Shown piece after piece: positions 53,761 to 64,000 of a stretch of 64,000 bases of DNA (the stretch's first letter is position 1; every line of letters starts with the position of its first letter). A program made the translations under genes and the position numbers. Below the pieces are notes generated by a model. That model was not told where the DNA came from. It searched no databases and saw nothing but the letters and a program-made list of their open reading frames with translations. Origin of the DNA: Agrypnia vestita (lineage: Eukaryota; Arthropoda; Insecta; Trichoptera; Phryganeidae); assembly GCA_016648135.1 (NCBI GenBank), contig JADDOH010023022.1, positions 1 through 64,000 of the forward strand, in the 5' to 3' direction.

Positions 53761-56700
53761 AAAGAAAAAATATTTTTTGCAAATGCAACTGCATATTTAC
53801 GGTTTAGTTTAAATCTTGCCGCAGGTAATTCCATTAGCTGCTTGATGGATAGTTCATCATTTTTCTTAAAAACTGTACATTTGTTGATTTGAATGTACTT
53901 GCAAACAATTAAAAAAATGAGGACGAAAGCATTGCTTATCTCAATAGAGTCTCCTCAAACATTAGAACGTCAAGGAAATTTTTCAGAATTTGTAAAAACG
54001 TTATGGACATTGTGTTAATCCTTGCTGTATACCTGATGTATCCAAAAAAAATTATCAATTTTGAAAACAACACATATTTTATTTAATTTTCCTGATATCA
54101 TAACCGAAGGATAAGCAGGTCAATATTTGAACTTCAGGACTATTGTGACTAGTACAAATAAAAGCAAGGAGGTTGCAGTAAGCGGGATACGTAATGACAG
54201 CAGACGTCTTCCACGTCATATACAATCAGGAACGAGGGAAAAACCGGGAGTATGTAAGAAGTTACTCTCAAGGTGGACTGAAAAATTTAGGCTGAACTAC
54301 TGTGACTGGTTTTTTGGACTTTTTAGTCCTAAGGGGAAGAATACATATATCTCTGTCGTCAGGAAACGCACAATAGATGCATCCTCTTATAAAAGCTATC
54401 AGGATCTATACAATATGAAACATTACCATTCTAAGCATTTAACTGATAACATTTCGATAGAGATTTTTTGAGATAGATCAAGAATGATATTGACCGCGCG
54501 CAAAACGTCACGCAACATAAACTTTAGTAAGTTTCTGTATCTTTATGTCACGTCAACAGCTGTATTCCAACAGCCTTCAACTGTTGTCTGTCCATAAACA
54601 TTTCCACTGCCTAATGATGTGGCTTCCTTCCTTTTCCGCGTGTTTCCCGGAACCCGCGATTTTCCGGACTGAGACACACCGATTCCGTTTGACCGGGGGT
54701 AAAGACGTGCGCCACAGCTTTACCTTCAACATCCCTCCGACACGCGATCGAAACGTTACAGGCCGTTTAGAACCTGCGTGCGATGGAAGCAAAAAGGCAC
54801 GATGAATTAAAATGAGGGATGTTCATCAAGTCACCATTGTTTAACAAATCATAAAAATATCCTAATGATTGTGGAAGTAATTAAGATAATTAAAAAGTCA
54901 AGATAAAAATACTCGATAAGTAATTTTTAATAAACTTAGATAAACGATATCAACTTTTGAATTGCTGGTTGACGCTGAGTGACGCTTAATTTTAACCATT
55001 AAAATATTTTGCGTTACCTCTCTGATTTCTATGGATGTGATTCACCCACGCACCTGGTATTGGTCTACTTCTAATACTGCTTCCTGTACTATTCAAGATA
55101 CCGGGTCATTTGGTCCATCTTATTGAGATCCATCTCTCATTTTTGTGCTTTCGTAGTGATTGCATTCGTTCAAGCAATCTTCATATCTTCCAGCAATACG
55201 CCCAGCGCTTTCAACATTTATTGGTTGGGACTTATGCCTGTAAACGCATTGAATGAAATAATTTATTAAAGAAGAAAATAATTGTTTCCCCTTCCCTCCT
55301 TCGTCTTCTTAACGTATCGCGAATCATTTAATCGGTTGCTTTGTAAAGGTTGGGTATACGCTCTGTAATTGTTGGAGATATACAGTACTTGGAGACCTGT
55401 GTAGTCTGTATAAACCTATGATGTGAAACTTCACAAAGCAATCCTATATCTTCAATACAGTTTACTGACGAAAGTGATTGACATACTCAAGAAAAGTGGA
55501 ATAGAAAGAGTAGTATTTTCCTGTTTCCTGTATTTCTGGCTCTTAGGTGTGTATTCAACAATTAGATTTTTTTTCATTACAAATATTCTGAAGGATGGAT
55601 GCTTGCATTACCATGACCAAACGCAACTAATTCTGTAAAATAAACCCATTAATTAAATAAAAAAATTTGGAAAACAATGTCATTTCCCTACATCTGACCC
55701 TAATGGTCTGTATGGATATGAGATCCACAAAAACTGTGAACCTCATAAGGAGAAAATACTTTTATTACTACCTTTCTCCATGGTTTCTGAACAAGTTTAA
55801 TCAAAATCAAGTTAAATGGTAATCAATGTCATATTTTTCTTTAATCTTCTTTAGCCCGACTACGTCGATTGCTTTTCATAGGCTTCCCTGATCATCTATA
55901 AGTTTCCATAATCCATTGCATTTACCAGATAGCTTATTTTTCTTTTTTTAACTTATTTTTCCCACTGTAAATTTTCATTCAAACAAACACTCAACCATCA
56001 CTCTTTCTCAAAATCTCCTTTCGGTTTGGCGACAGTTTTTGCCATCCTAGTTCAGTTAAATATTAATCCAAAAAACCCTGGAAATGAAAACAAAACTAAA
56101 AACTATAATCTTTGGATATCCACTGGACCTAATGCTGCGTTGAGTAGTTTTAAACTGTTTAACGAACAGAATAAATTATTATTTGATCTGTGCTTTAGTC
56201 CATAACTACTTGCCATCACAAAAGTTTTCCTCGAACTATGAAACCCTTAGCGGTGGCCTGTATCCCTCCCTTACTAAGGCAGTGTAATTTTGCTTTTCAC
56301 CGCCCCAGTGAACGTAACGAGCAGCGTTAATCAGAAAAATGGTCGTCCGTGCCATAAATCATTTCGTATCTCGATCTGGCTAAACCTCCAACAATTGCGA
56401 AGGGCGTACATTTTGAAATAATTGATGTTATTGCTAATTGAATGTGACATAAAGATTATTTTTATAAACGGACCTGACTTGTCTCAATAATTGTGGGAGA
56501 GAGAGTGAAAGAGAAGAGGCGCGAAAGAGAGCATGGACGGTCGGATGGGATCGCATGAGAGCTAGACTTATTATAGATATCACGAGAGACGGTAATAATG
56601 ACTACCTACTTATATATGTCGGTCAATAAACGCTGTAATTATAACACCGAGTATTATTGAAGACCATCTATCGTAAAAGAAGACGAAAAACATAAAAAAA

Positions 56701-57700
56701 TAAAGATTTTTGATGTGTTACATCTTTCTTATCGCTTTCCTGCAATCTGTGGCAGTGATTTCGTAAAAATGGACGGAAATGCGTAACAGGAAATAAGACG
56801 CCAGGGAAGCGAGCGTAATTTCATTTAACCAACGAACGCGCGCAATGGAAAAAAATCATCGACACGGTCTCTAACACACCTCCAAATATCATGGTCCTTA
56901 CTCACTCTTACAACTGACTTCTTGAAAAGAAATGCGTCTATTAAACTCGGTCACTCTTACAGATATTCTTCAGCCCAAAATTATACCCGAAAAAATTCAT
57001 TTTTTAGTTTTTCACTTTGACTTTTAATGTGGCCAAATCAGAAGACTTTAAAGTTTACTGTGGTAGATAGAGATTGCTTCAAATACATTTGTTGTTGAAT
57101 CGAGGTATTCGTGAGCAATGCTAACCATCTTTCGTTGGCTAGCTTGATGTCTCTGTCTTTCCATATTGTTGTGAGTTGATTCATTAATATTTTTTCAATT
57201 CATTCGGCAACATTGTAGATTGACATTTAAAAAAAATATTTAATGTATTCATTAATACATTAGCTAGTTTTGAATATCATGAGAAAAGTAATTTATGTAT
57301 TTTCAAGAACAGAATATTCAATCTTAATGGGAAAAATTATGAGTATTTTAACTCTTCAAGGTCTGTATAAAAAAAATTGGAGCTCGCTAGCCGAAAGTAA
57401 AGTAAAAAAACGTATAATAATTAAAAAGTCATTAAATTTACATTTGACTTATTCTTTCGTTTACTCAAAATAAGAATTCCACATTTGAAATGTACGAGTA
57501 TCTTAATATTGTAGAATACAAGCTATTCGTAACCGGCGTTACTCGGGTTAAGGATTTGGTTAAAAGTAAGTGTGGCGGACACAAAGATTCTGAAGTTTTG
57601 CAAAGTCCCTAATAAAAACAATGTTTCCATTTATTCAAGGCTGGGAATGATGGGATGTCCAGGAAAGAAACGTGGCCTATATATTCCGCCGAGACCTAAT
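53761..57700. other. No gene recognised; balanced patches
   Basis: The frame 54127-54471 (114 codons) and 54545-54805 have no recognised domain. 54540-54800, 56220-56580 and 56760-56860 are less AT-rich, non-repetitive and possibly conserved non-coding. 55180-55235 shares words with 33740-33800. Confidence 0.3.
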
Positions 57701-57915
57701 AAGTTTGCAAAATTTGGGTCAGATAGCTCAAACGGTGTAGATTTGTACAGAATTATATCAGGGGAGGGGGTGGGGTAAAGTGGCAGGAGGAAAATGTCAC
57801 TTATGTTACCTGCTGGGTTCTAAAGAATGTTATTTATATTTAAAGTATTAACTTTATAGTTAGGACATAATAACAGAATGTTAGTAAACTTAGTAAAAAC
57901 CACTACCAGATTTAC

Positions 57916-57957
57916 GGTCTACCGGTTTCGAGACGTTCCCGTCTCTTCGTCAGGACC
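57916..57957 (-). ncRNA. Hammerhead-like motif, family 1, intact core
   Basis: Minus strand: stem I GGTC / GACC, CTGACGA, extra A, GAGACG / CGTCTC with loop GGAA, GAA, palindrome ACCGGT, A at the cleavage position. The best-formed copy, in the element with the cleanest target duplication. Confidence 0.62.
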
Positions 57958-58204
57958 AACACTTCACTACTACATTCACAACACTATACACCCCAACCAT
58001 AGTATTGTCAAACTATCACCACTATTGTTCACATGCGTGTTAATCTTGTCAGAGACAAGCATGCACTGATTATGAACCATTGAACTACTGAACAATTCAG
58101 GGATCTAACGAGAGAGAGAGAGAGAGAGAGAGGGGGCGGGGTCTAAAGTGGGTGTTACCACATCTCTTGTGAACGCTACATTGAACAAAGGGCTATATGG
58201 AAAA

Positions 58205-58341
58205 TTAATTTGGTTATTAATAAGAGGTACTCTATTAAAAAAAAAAAATTAATAGAGTACCTACTACTAGTACTATTTAAAAAAAAATTACATTAGGGAG
58301 GCGGTGAATAATAGAGTACCTCTCATTAATAACCAAATTAA
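58205..58341. mobile_element. Nested short inverted-repeat element
   Basis: The arm TTAATTTGGTTATTAATAAG...AGGTACTCTATTA (58205-58237) faces its complement at 58308-58341 with one or two mismatches; a third copy of ATAGAGTACC lies between. It interrupts the family 1 body just before its right end. Confidence 0.75.
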
Positions 58342-58520
58342 CTACTAAGTTTACTAACATTCTGTCTAAAGAATGTGTTTGCAAAATTTGATATGCATGT
58401 AAAATATATCAGGAGGAGGAGATGGAAGAATAAAGGGAGAGGAAGGAAATGTCTATGTTACTCGACGGGTCCTAAGGAATAATTTTGTAAAATTTGAGTA
58501 AAATCAGTGAAACCGTGTTG

Positions 58521-58854
58521 ATGACAGACATAAATTGAGTTTTATAGGAATAGGAACAGTAGAAAGACAAAAAAAAATGACTAGATGAGACAGTTTCTAA
58601 TAATGTTAGGTGAATAATAGAAGACAACATGAAAATAAACAATGAAAACTCTTTGAAATGTCGGCAGACGACTAGTCCTTAGGACCAGAATTTGACGCGG
58701 GTTACCCCCAAAGTAGTTAAAATTAACAAACACATACATTGTTTTCGCAAAGAGGTATTTGCATTATGGAAGACTTTTTTCTGGAACTTGTATATCTATA
58801 TGTACAACGTGCAATAAATATGTGTATAACGTACAATGCAAATTTGATATATAC
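58521..58854. other. No gene recognised
   Basis: Mixed sequence; nothing supported. Confidence 0.3.
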
Positions 58855-59005
58855 TGTTACTACCAGTTAAAACCTATAATTGGCTTTTATGATTTTTATG
58901 ACTTTTATGATATGACCATTATTTGTGCTTACCTTATTATACCAATTATTGTTAGCTGTTAGTTTTCCAAATAAATAAACATAAAATAAATAAATAAATA
59001 TAATG
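58855..59005 (+). repeat. LINE 3' end with (AAAT)n tail, copy 2
   Basis: TACCAGTTAAAACCTATAAT, TTGGCTTTTATG, ATTATTGTTAGCTGTTAG, TTTTCCAAATAAATA and AAATAAAT repeats, colinear with 32340-32462. Confidence 0.75.
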
Positions 59006-61075
59006 GTTCCACAAACCCCCTTGCACACCAGGGGATGTTTTTTCATCAATCACAATGACATGGTGTGTCACTGAATACAGCCAATCATCCATATCATATC
59101 GAACTGCTGTCGTGTCAGTATGTCATTTGGTGGAGCTCTTTCACCCGCTGGAGATATCCCCGCCGGTGGTTGCAGCGACAGATACCGTTAACATTTATGA
59201 GCGAATCTGACACCGCCCTCTTGCGAAACTTTTTGTATTACTTTTAAAGTGATCCAACTTTCTCTTAAAATACTTTTCTTCCTAAGCGTTATTACAGCTA
59301 TCTATTCACTAACGTCGAGAAAATAATACGACGGTTTTATTTCTCATTATATTCATTTCGTCAAAAATACCACCATTCGCAAATGGTCTCATCGGGAAAT
59401 TTTTAATCACACCCAGGATAATATGAAACTACTAGGCGCGTTCAGTCAGTACATTGGAGCGTGAATTTTATGTTTTGTTTGATGATGATGAACATAAATT
59501 GTGGATAAAACATGGAAATAAAATGCATGAAGCCGGACATTATGAATAATATGATAATAATTATTAATTATGATATGAATATTGTGGCATATTATATATT
59601 TAATCACTGCAAATCTCCCTACTTCAATAAGATCAAACTTCTTTTAAAATTATCCAGGTTAAGACCTGTTCTAAGTTCGTAATCCAGCTTTATCCGCCAT
59701 TTTTTTTGCGGATTGCAAAATTGCAGGTGTTTAAAATTCAGAAAAAAACAAGAATTGAAAAAAAACACACTTATTCATGAAACCTGATTCTTGTAGCCGG
59801 TACCGGATTCTTTTTTCTTTTTCCGTAAAGCAAATCCCTTGTAGTTTGAGCTATTACGAGCCAGGTATTTTACTGTTCGATGGCTTCAGAATCTGTTCCA
59901 CTCCAGGCTCAAGAAACGGCCGTTGTCTTCTCCTTCCATCTGACTTTCCCTCTTCCAATATGGTTACTAATGTAAATGAGGTTCGTTCTTCATTTCTTAC
60001 CAGCACCACGAAGGCTTTGAGCAAAGTTGGTCTAAATAAAAAAATTACAACAACCTGAAGTATTTAAATACACGGTACGTGAGTAAGAAACGTCTGGAGT
60101 ACACCACGATCATCAATTAAGAGAACCGAACTTAAAGAAAAAGTCAGAAACTCGCCCGTGACTCGAGTGACTCGAGTGACTAACGACCGTAAGTTTTAAC
60201 AGGAGCTAGACGAAGAAAAAGAAGGAACGACAATGAACAACACTCGCAACAAGAGACGCATTTGTCCCTCTCCGTGTGTAAGATAATGTTTCCCTCTGCG
60301 CGCGGATAAATTAATAACTCGGCACAACACCGAAGGTACAATTTAATTATTCTTAAACGAATTTCACTCCAGTATTAAGTTACTATAGTTAATAGTTGCC
60401 GGAGACGTTTTAATCTGAACGTAACGAGAGCCCCCGCCTTTATATTAGCCCGAAACACTGCGAGGTTCCAGTCTCGGCTAGACTCGGGTAGCACAAAGGC
60501 TCCGTTCTCGGGAATCTTAAATTTTGATTAAAATTACTAATTCCGCTGCGGGAATCCGCCGCGACCGCCTCACACGGCGTCGGAGCCACGGGATAGTGAA
60601 ACTGGGACTCAAAGTGTTGGCAATATATCATGCGCGAGTATGTATAGCATAAAATTATAATTGGGTCTAACCGACTAAACTTGCAAAGTACTTCTCCTTA
60701 AGACTGGTCCTTACTTGAGAATCTTAACACTTGGTACTCTGTAAGATTCTGAGAAGAGTATTAGGAGCCCTGAATGGAAACGAGGCTTTATACCCTACAA
60801 CCAGAATACTTTAATTGATATTAAAAAACAACTGTTTATTTAAATACTCGTGAAATGATTGAATACCTACATATTATTTAATTCAAAACTTTCAAATTGA
60901 GTTTCATTTTTAATTTTTACTCAAAGTTAAAAATGTATCCCACAAAGATTTCCCCTATATTCTTTTTCAATATCCTCAATAAATTCAGTGCTTACAAACT
61001 GCATTATTCCTTATACTTATCTTACTCTAGCTGTAACACATCAAAAATGCGGTACTCTTAAATGTCAGTTCCTAA
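59006..61075. other. No gene recognised; balanced island at 60100-60640
   Basis: The opening at 59777-60058 (93 codons) has no recognised domain. 60100-60640 is balanced, non-repetitive and rich in CG dinucleotides; a candidate conserved non-coding or promoter-like stretch. Confidence 0.35.
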
Positions 61076-61201
61076 GAAATAAGTATGTATTTATTTCATT
61101 TAAAAAAAAATCGTTAAAAAAATTTTTGGAAAAGTTTTTCGGAAAAATTTTTTTTTGGGAAAAAACAATTTTTCTGAAAAAACTTTTAGAAAAAAATAAA
61201 A

Positions 61202-61300
61202 AAGTTACGGGCATTACACGAACTTACGTTAACAGACAGACAGACGTAGGGACAGATAACGAAATTATTGTAATTGGGATTCTTGCCACACATCATGCTG
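61202..61300 (+). repeat. Dispersed repeat with GACA run, copy 2
   Basis: AAAGTTACGGGCATTACACG, AACTTACG, ACAGACAGACAGACG, GATAACGAAATTATTG correspond to the complement of 41820-41960. Confidence 0.5.
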
Positions 61301-63094
61301 TACATTTACGAAAACCGGAAAATTCCGTTGTTAGAGTAGGAATTCTTCTTTTCACGAACTAATTAGTGATCTTCAATCTACTTTCAACTTAGTATTCTAT
61401 TTATTCTATTGAATATATATCATTTAAAAGTGTCTAAAATGAAAAAAGTTCTATCAGTGCAGTGAAAAGTGGTAGGCTCTTGAGGAACAATAGAATCTTG
61501 ATTCGAAAACTGATAATAATGATAAACGATGAAAATGAAGATAAAAATTAAAAGAACTCTCTTTTCAAAACTGAAATGTACCATTTAAATATACGCCACT
61601 CCATCACAGCACGGTTTAACGAAACATAAAATGATAATATAATTTTGACTAACTTATTAAAGTAAAGTTGTACCCTTATAAAAGCCATATTGTTATTCAA
61701 GCGATGAATTTAACATTAGACATGCCAAAACACAAAGGTAATTTAGTTAACTTGGATAAATTTATATATATAAGGCAAGTATAAATTATTTCCATTATTT
61801 ATTACCATCACGATCGTTGGGAAAGTTTCTTGATTGGAAAATGATTTTAATTAATTATCTTATATTGAATTACACAACTCGTCACGCACAACAACATCAC
61901 GACATTGAGAAAGGAAATTGAAACTTTACACGTGCGGAGATTTCCAGTGAAAAAAAAACTAACCCATAAAAACGAAGTTTATATTATTCCCTTTCTCATT
62001 GAAACAGGTTTTTCGCCTACTCCACAAATACAAATACAAAATAAAATAAAATTTGTTGGATCATTTTTATCGTCACCACGAGTGTGCCTGCAAAGTTTCA
62101 GATCTATTGGATCACGGGAAATGGGATTAAAATTGATCTAAAGTTTTTTCGGCAGACAATCAGACGCTACGAGTTAAAAGAAAGGGAGTAAAAACCGCAT
62201 GGGTGCGGTGACGTGTCGTCACGACTATAAAGTAATGTGATCAGTGTAAGTGTAAAACTGAGTGCTTTTCCTTAGAAACTTATTTTACAAATAGTAACGG
62301 TACACACAAAGCTTAGATTATTTTAAACACACATTACACACACAACTTAGGCTATTAGACTGTGAGTAATATATTTTTACACTTAATTTAACTTTGTAAA
62401 GCAAAGTGTAAAAAGTTGTGTCTTCGCAATTAGATAAATTTTTAAACGATTTCATTATGCATTTGCGTTTTTCTCGGAACTCCCTCTTTCAGATTTTTGG
62501 AAATGATATCTCAATAATTATTGACTGTTTGCGATGAAATAATCAGTATATTAATCTTACCAATAAAACTATCAACGATGTATCGAAAAAAAATATTTTT
62601 GTAATATAATTTGTTTCGTGACCGCCGGATTGACGGCCGCGAAATGATTTTGATTGGTCGAAACTGACACCCGACGTATTCTACGCCAACCGCTAGCCAG
62701 GATTTAAACCGTTAATAAATCTGACCAGTAACAGTTGGAAAGCGGTGTATGCCAGTGTCTTTCTACTAAAAATTGTCAATCTTTCGTGTGGTTACAATAT
62801 TTGACGTATCAGTTCACATCAGCCTTTCAGGATAGACAGATCGATCTGTTCCGGATTCGACGAAGCCAGGAGAATTGGAAATTGAATCCGCACGCGACGT
62901 ACTGGTAAAACGCTGTAAGTACAATTTGTCAACTGTGTGCGAAGTAAGCGTTGGTCTAGTGTATTTCGAGTGCCAGGGACCAATCATTATCGGCGGAGAT
63001 CGGAAAGGAAAATATATATTTCCTAAACCCAACCCGCGTGCGGTGGTGGCGATTCCGTCCGACATCGCACATATTTTTTTAAATATATCATTGA
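61301..63094. other. No gene recognised
   Basis: AT-rich. 62040-62135 (GTGCCTGCAAAGTTTCAGAT, GGATCACGGGAAATGGG) resembles an insect LINE 3' untranslated region but has no partner here. The frame 62875-63198 is partly LINE (from about 63095) and partly unrecognised. Confidence 0.3.
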
Positions 63095-63700
63095 ATATAA
63101 AACCATCGAGATTGTTAATGAATACAAATACCTTGGACATAAAATTAAATTGGGAAAAGAAAACCAAACTGCGGAACTACCAAGGCAAATCTCGTTAAGC
63201 TGGGCTGCGTTCGGCGATTTAAAGTATATACTTAAAAATAGAAAAGTGCCCATAAATTTAAAAGCTTAAGTCTATGACTCGTGTATCTTACTAGTGACGA
63301 CATATGGCCTTGAATTTGTGTCCCTCACTGTCAGTAACTTACAAAAGCGAAAGTTTAGCGAGCAACGGAATTACAAATGGTAGGCGTCAGTCTCCGTAAA
63401 AAATAGCAATGAGGAGTTTAGACGCCGAACAAAGGTTACCGGCATCACACAAAGAATTAAAAAGCTTAAATCGCATTGGGTGGGACACGTAACGAGACAG
63501 GACAGTGGCAGATGGTCACCAAAAATCCTTAAATGGAGAAAAGATAAATAATAAAACAAGAGCAGGGAGACCATAAAAAAGATGGACAGATGACAGCTTG
63601 TACGTGAAAGATGGTAACAAATAGCCCAAGATAGAAAACATTGGAAGGTTTTTGAAGACGCCTACGTCCAGCAGTGGAACAATTATGGCTGAGAGAACCA
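63095..63700 (+). pseudogene. LINE reverse transcriptase C-terminal half (AYVQQW family)
   Basis: With frameshifts: YLGH-type segment at ~63118-63150, AELPRQISLSWAAFGDLK, YILKNRKVPINLK, VYDSCILLVTTYGLEF, NSNEEFRRRTKVTGITQR, IKKLKSHWVGHVTRQDSG, RWSPKILKWRK, then QIAQDRKHWKVFEDAYVQQW at the end (63620-63690). The blocks follow the order of a LINE family common in moths, beetles and other insects. Frameshifts and stops exclude function. A short relative is at 48237-48395. Confidence 0.88.
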
Positions 63701-64000
63701 ATAACATTAAATCTAGTGTCAACCTATTTGACGACTTTTTCAAGAATGTGTGCGATGAAGATGTTCCTGATAACTTTTTTCTTTATGCAAAATATTCAAT
63801 CAGTCATTAACTTTAGGTTTCTTTCCTAACAAATAAAAATACAGCTGTATTAGCCCAATTAAAAACAAGAGATACAACTGAAATAATCAAATACAGACCA
63901 ATATTTTATCGAAAATTCTTAAACTTTTTAAAAAAATGATATAATCATCATAATTTTAAATAATTATATGTCCGAAACAGCACAGGTTAATAAGTGGATA
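63701..64000. other. Right edge, no gene recognised
   Basis: AT-rich sequence after the LINE stop; may include its 3' untranslated region. Nothing else supported. Confidence 0.3.

Larger units (their letters stand above)
57820..58376 (-). mobile_element. Hammerhead-bearing element, family 1, with perfect 11-bp target duplication
   Basis: CTAAAGAATGT at 57820-57830 and 58366-58376 is an exact direct repeat flanking 57831-58365 (535 bp). The element has the one-sided tail (ATTTATATTTAAAGTATT) left, then the inverted-repeat module AACAGAATGTTAGTAAACTT with ACCACTACCAGATTTACG, the intact hammerhead-like motif, the family body, a (GA)n run at 58110-58132, a nested element (58205-58341) and the opposite end ACTAAGTTTACTAACATTCTGT. 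Reading the minus strand as sense, the motif lies close upstream of the 3' end and tail. Confidence 0.85.
57701..58520 (+). repeat. Diverged tandem repeat split by a mobile element
   Basis: The words GTTTGCAAAATTTG, ATATCAGG(A/G)GAGG, AATGTC...TATGTTAC and GGGT(T/C)CTAA(A/G)GAAT occur in the same order before (57709-57830) and after (58371-58485) the inserted element, with a third partial unit from 58487. The array is interrupted at TCTAAAGAATGT by the element at 57831-58365. Confidence 0.7.

Overview
The window looks like ordinary repeat-dense nuclear DNA of an arthropod, most likely an insect. It is AT-rich and I see no operon-style coding, ribosomal RNA or intact host gene. What can be read is decayed non-LTR retrotransposons (at least eight families by protein sequence), tRNA-derived SINEs, Helitron-like, hAT-like and other inverted-repeat elements, and tandem repeats, including a GGTTAGG-rich 84-bp repeat. 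The retrotransposon proteins resemble those common in beetle and moth genomes; I lean weakly to beetle, but the order cannot be fixed from the sequence. Most open frames of 60-120 codons are chance openings or pieces of reverse transcriptase.

Layout. 0-10 kb: a CR1/L2-type LINE on the minus strand with an (AAT)n tail, a Helitron-like element carrying heat-shock elements, a (GGGGT)n tract, tRNA-like sequences and a SINE, a duplicated LINE end, a minus-strand LINE and two clusters of an 84-bp tandem repeat. 10-20 kb: LINE scraps, a 124-bp inverted-repeat element with a hammerhead-like motif, a foldback element with 225-bp arms, a TTAA-flanked element, the best candidate for a host exon (16.4-16.6 kb), a near-palindromic element and the first large hammerhead-bearing element. 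20-32 kb: more hammerhead elements, minus-strand reverse transcriptase pieces, a clean 110-bp-arm hairpin, the fuller Helitron-like copy with long heat-shock-element arrays, and a hAT-like element with an exact 8-bp target duplication. 32-48 kb: SINE copies, LINE 3' ends, a second hAT-like element, a composite inverted-repeat element with a tRNA-like insert, and another hammerhead element. 48-64 kb: further SINE and LINE pieces, two more hammerhead elements (one with an 11-bp target duplication, inserted in a tandem repeat and itself holding a smaller element) and a LINE reverse transcriptase end at the right edge.

The most unusual content is two systems. First, three sequence families of small inverted-repeat elements share the layout of a hammerhead ribozyme core: CUGANGA, one extra A, a stem II that differs between families but stays paired, GAA, and a short near-palindromic stem III. 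Stem I pairs well in family 1, partly in family 2 and hardly in family 3. The extra A and the very short stem III resemble arrangements known from a viroid hammerhead and from Penelope-like retroelements. Second, Helitron-like elements carry perfectly phased heat-shock-factor binding arrays. Both come from direct reading. Cleavage activity, factor binding and any effect on host genes are untested inference.

Outside the repeats there are several less AT-rich stretches (near 31.2, 33.2, 34.8, 38.2, 47.1, 54.7, 56.4 and 60.5 kb) that could be conserved non-coding DNA within or between host genes. I cannot name a host gene.
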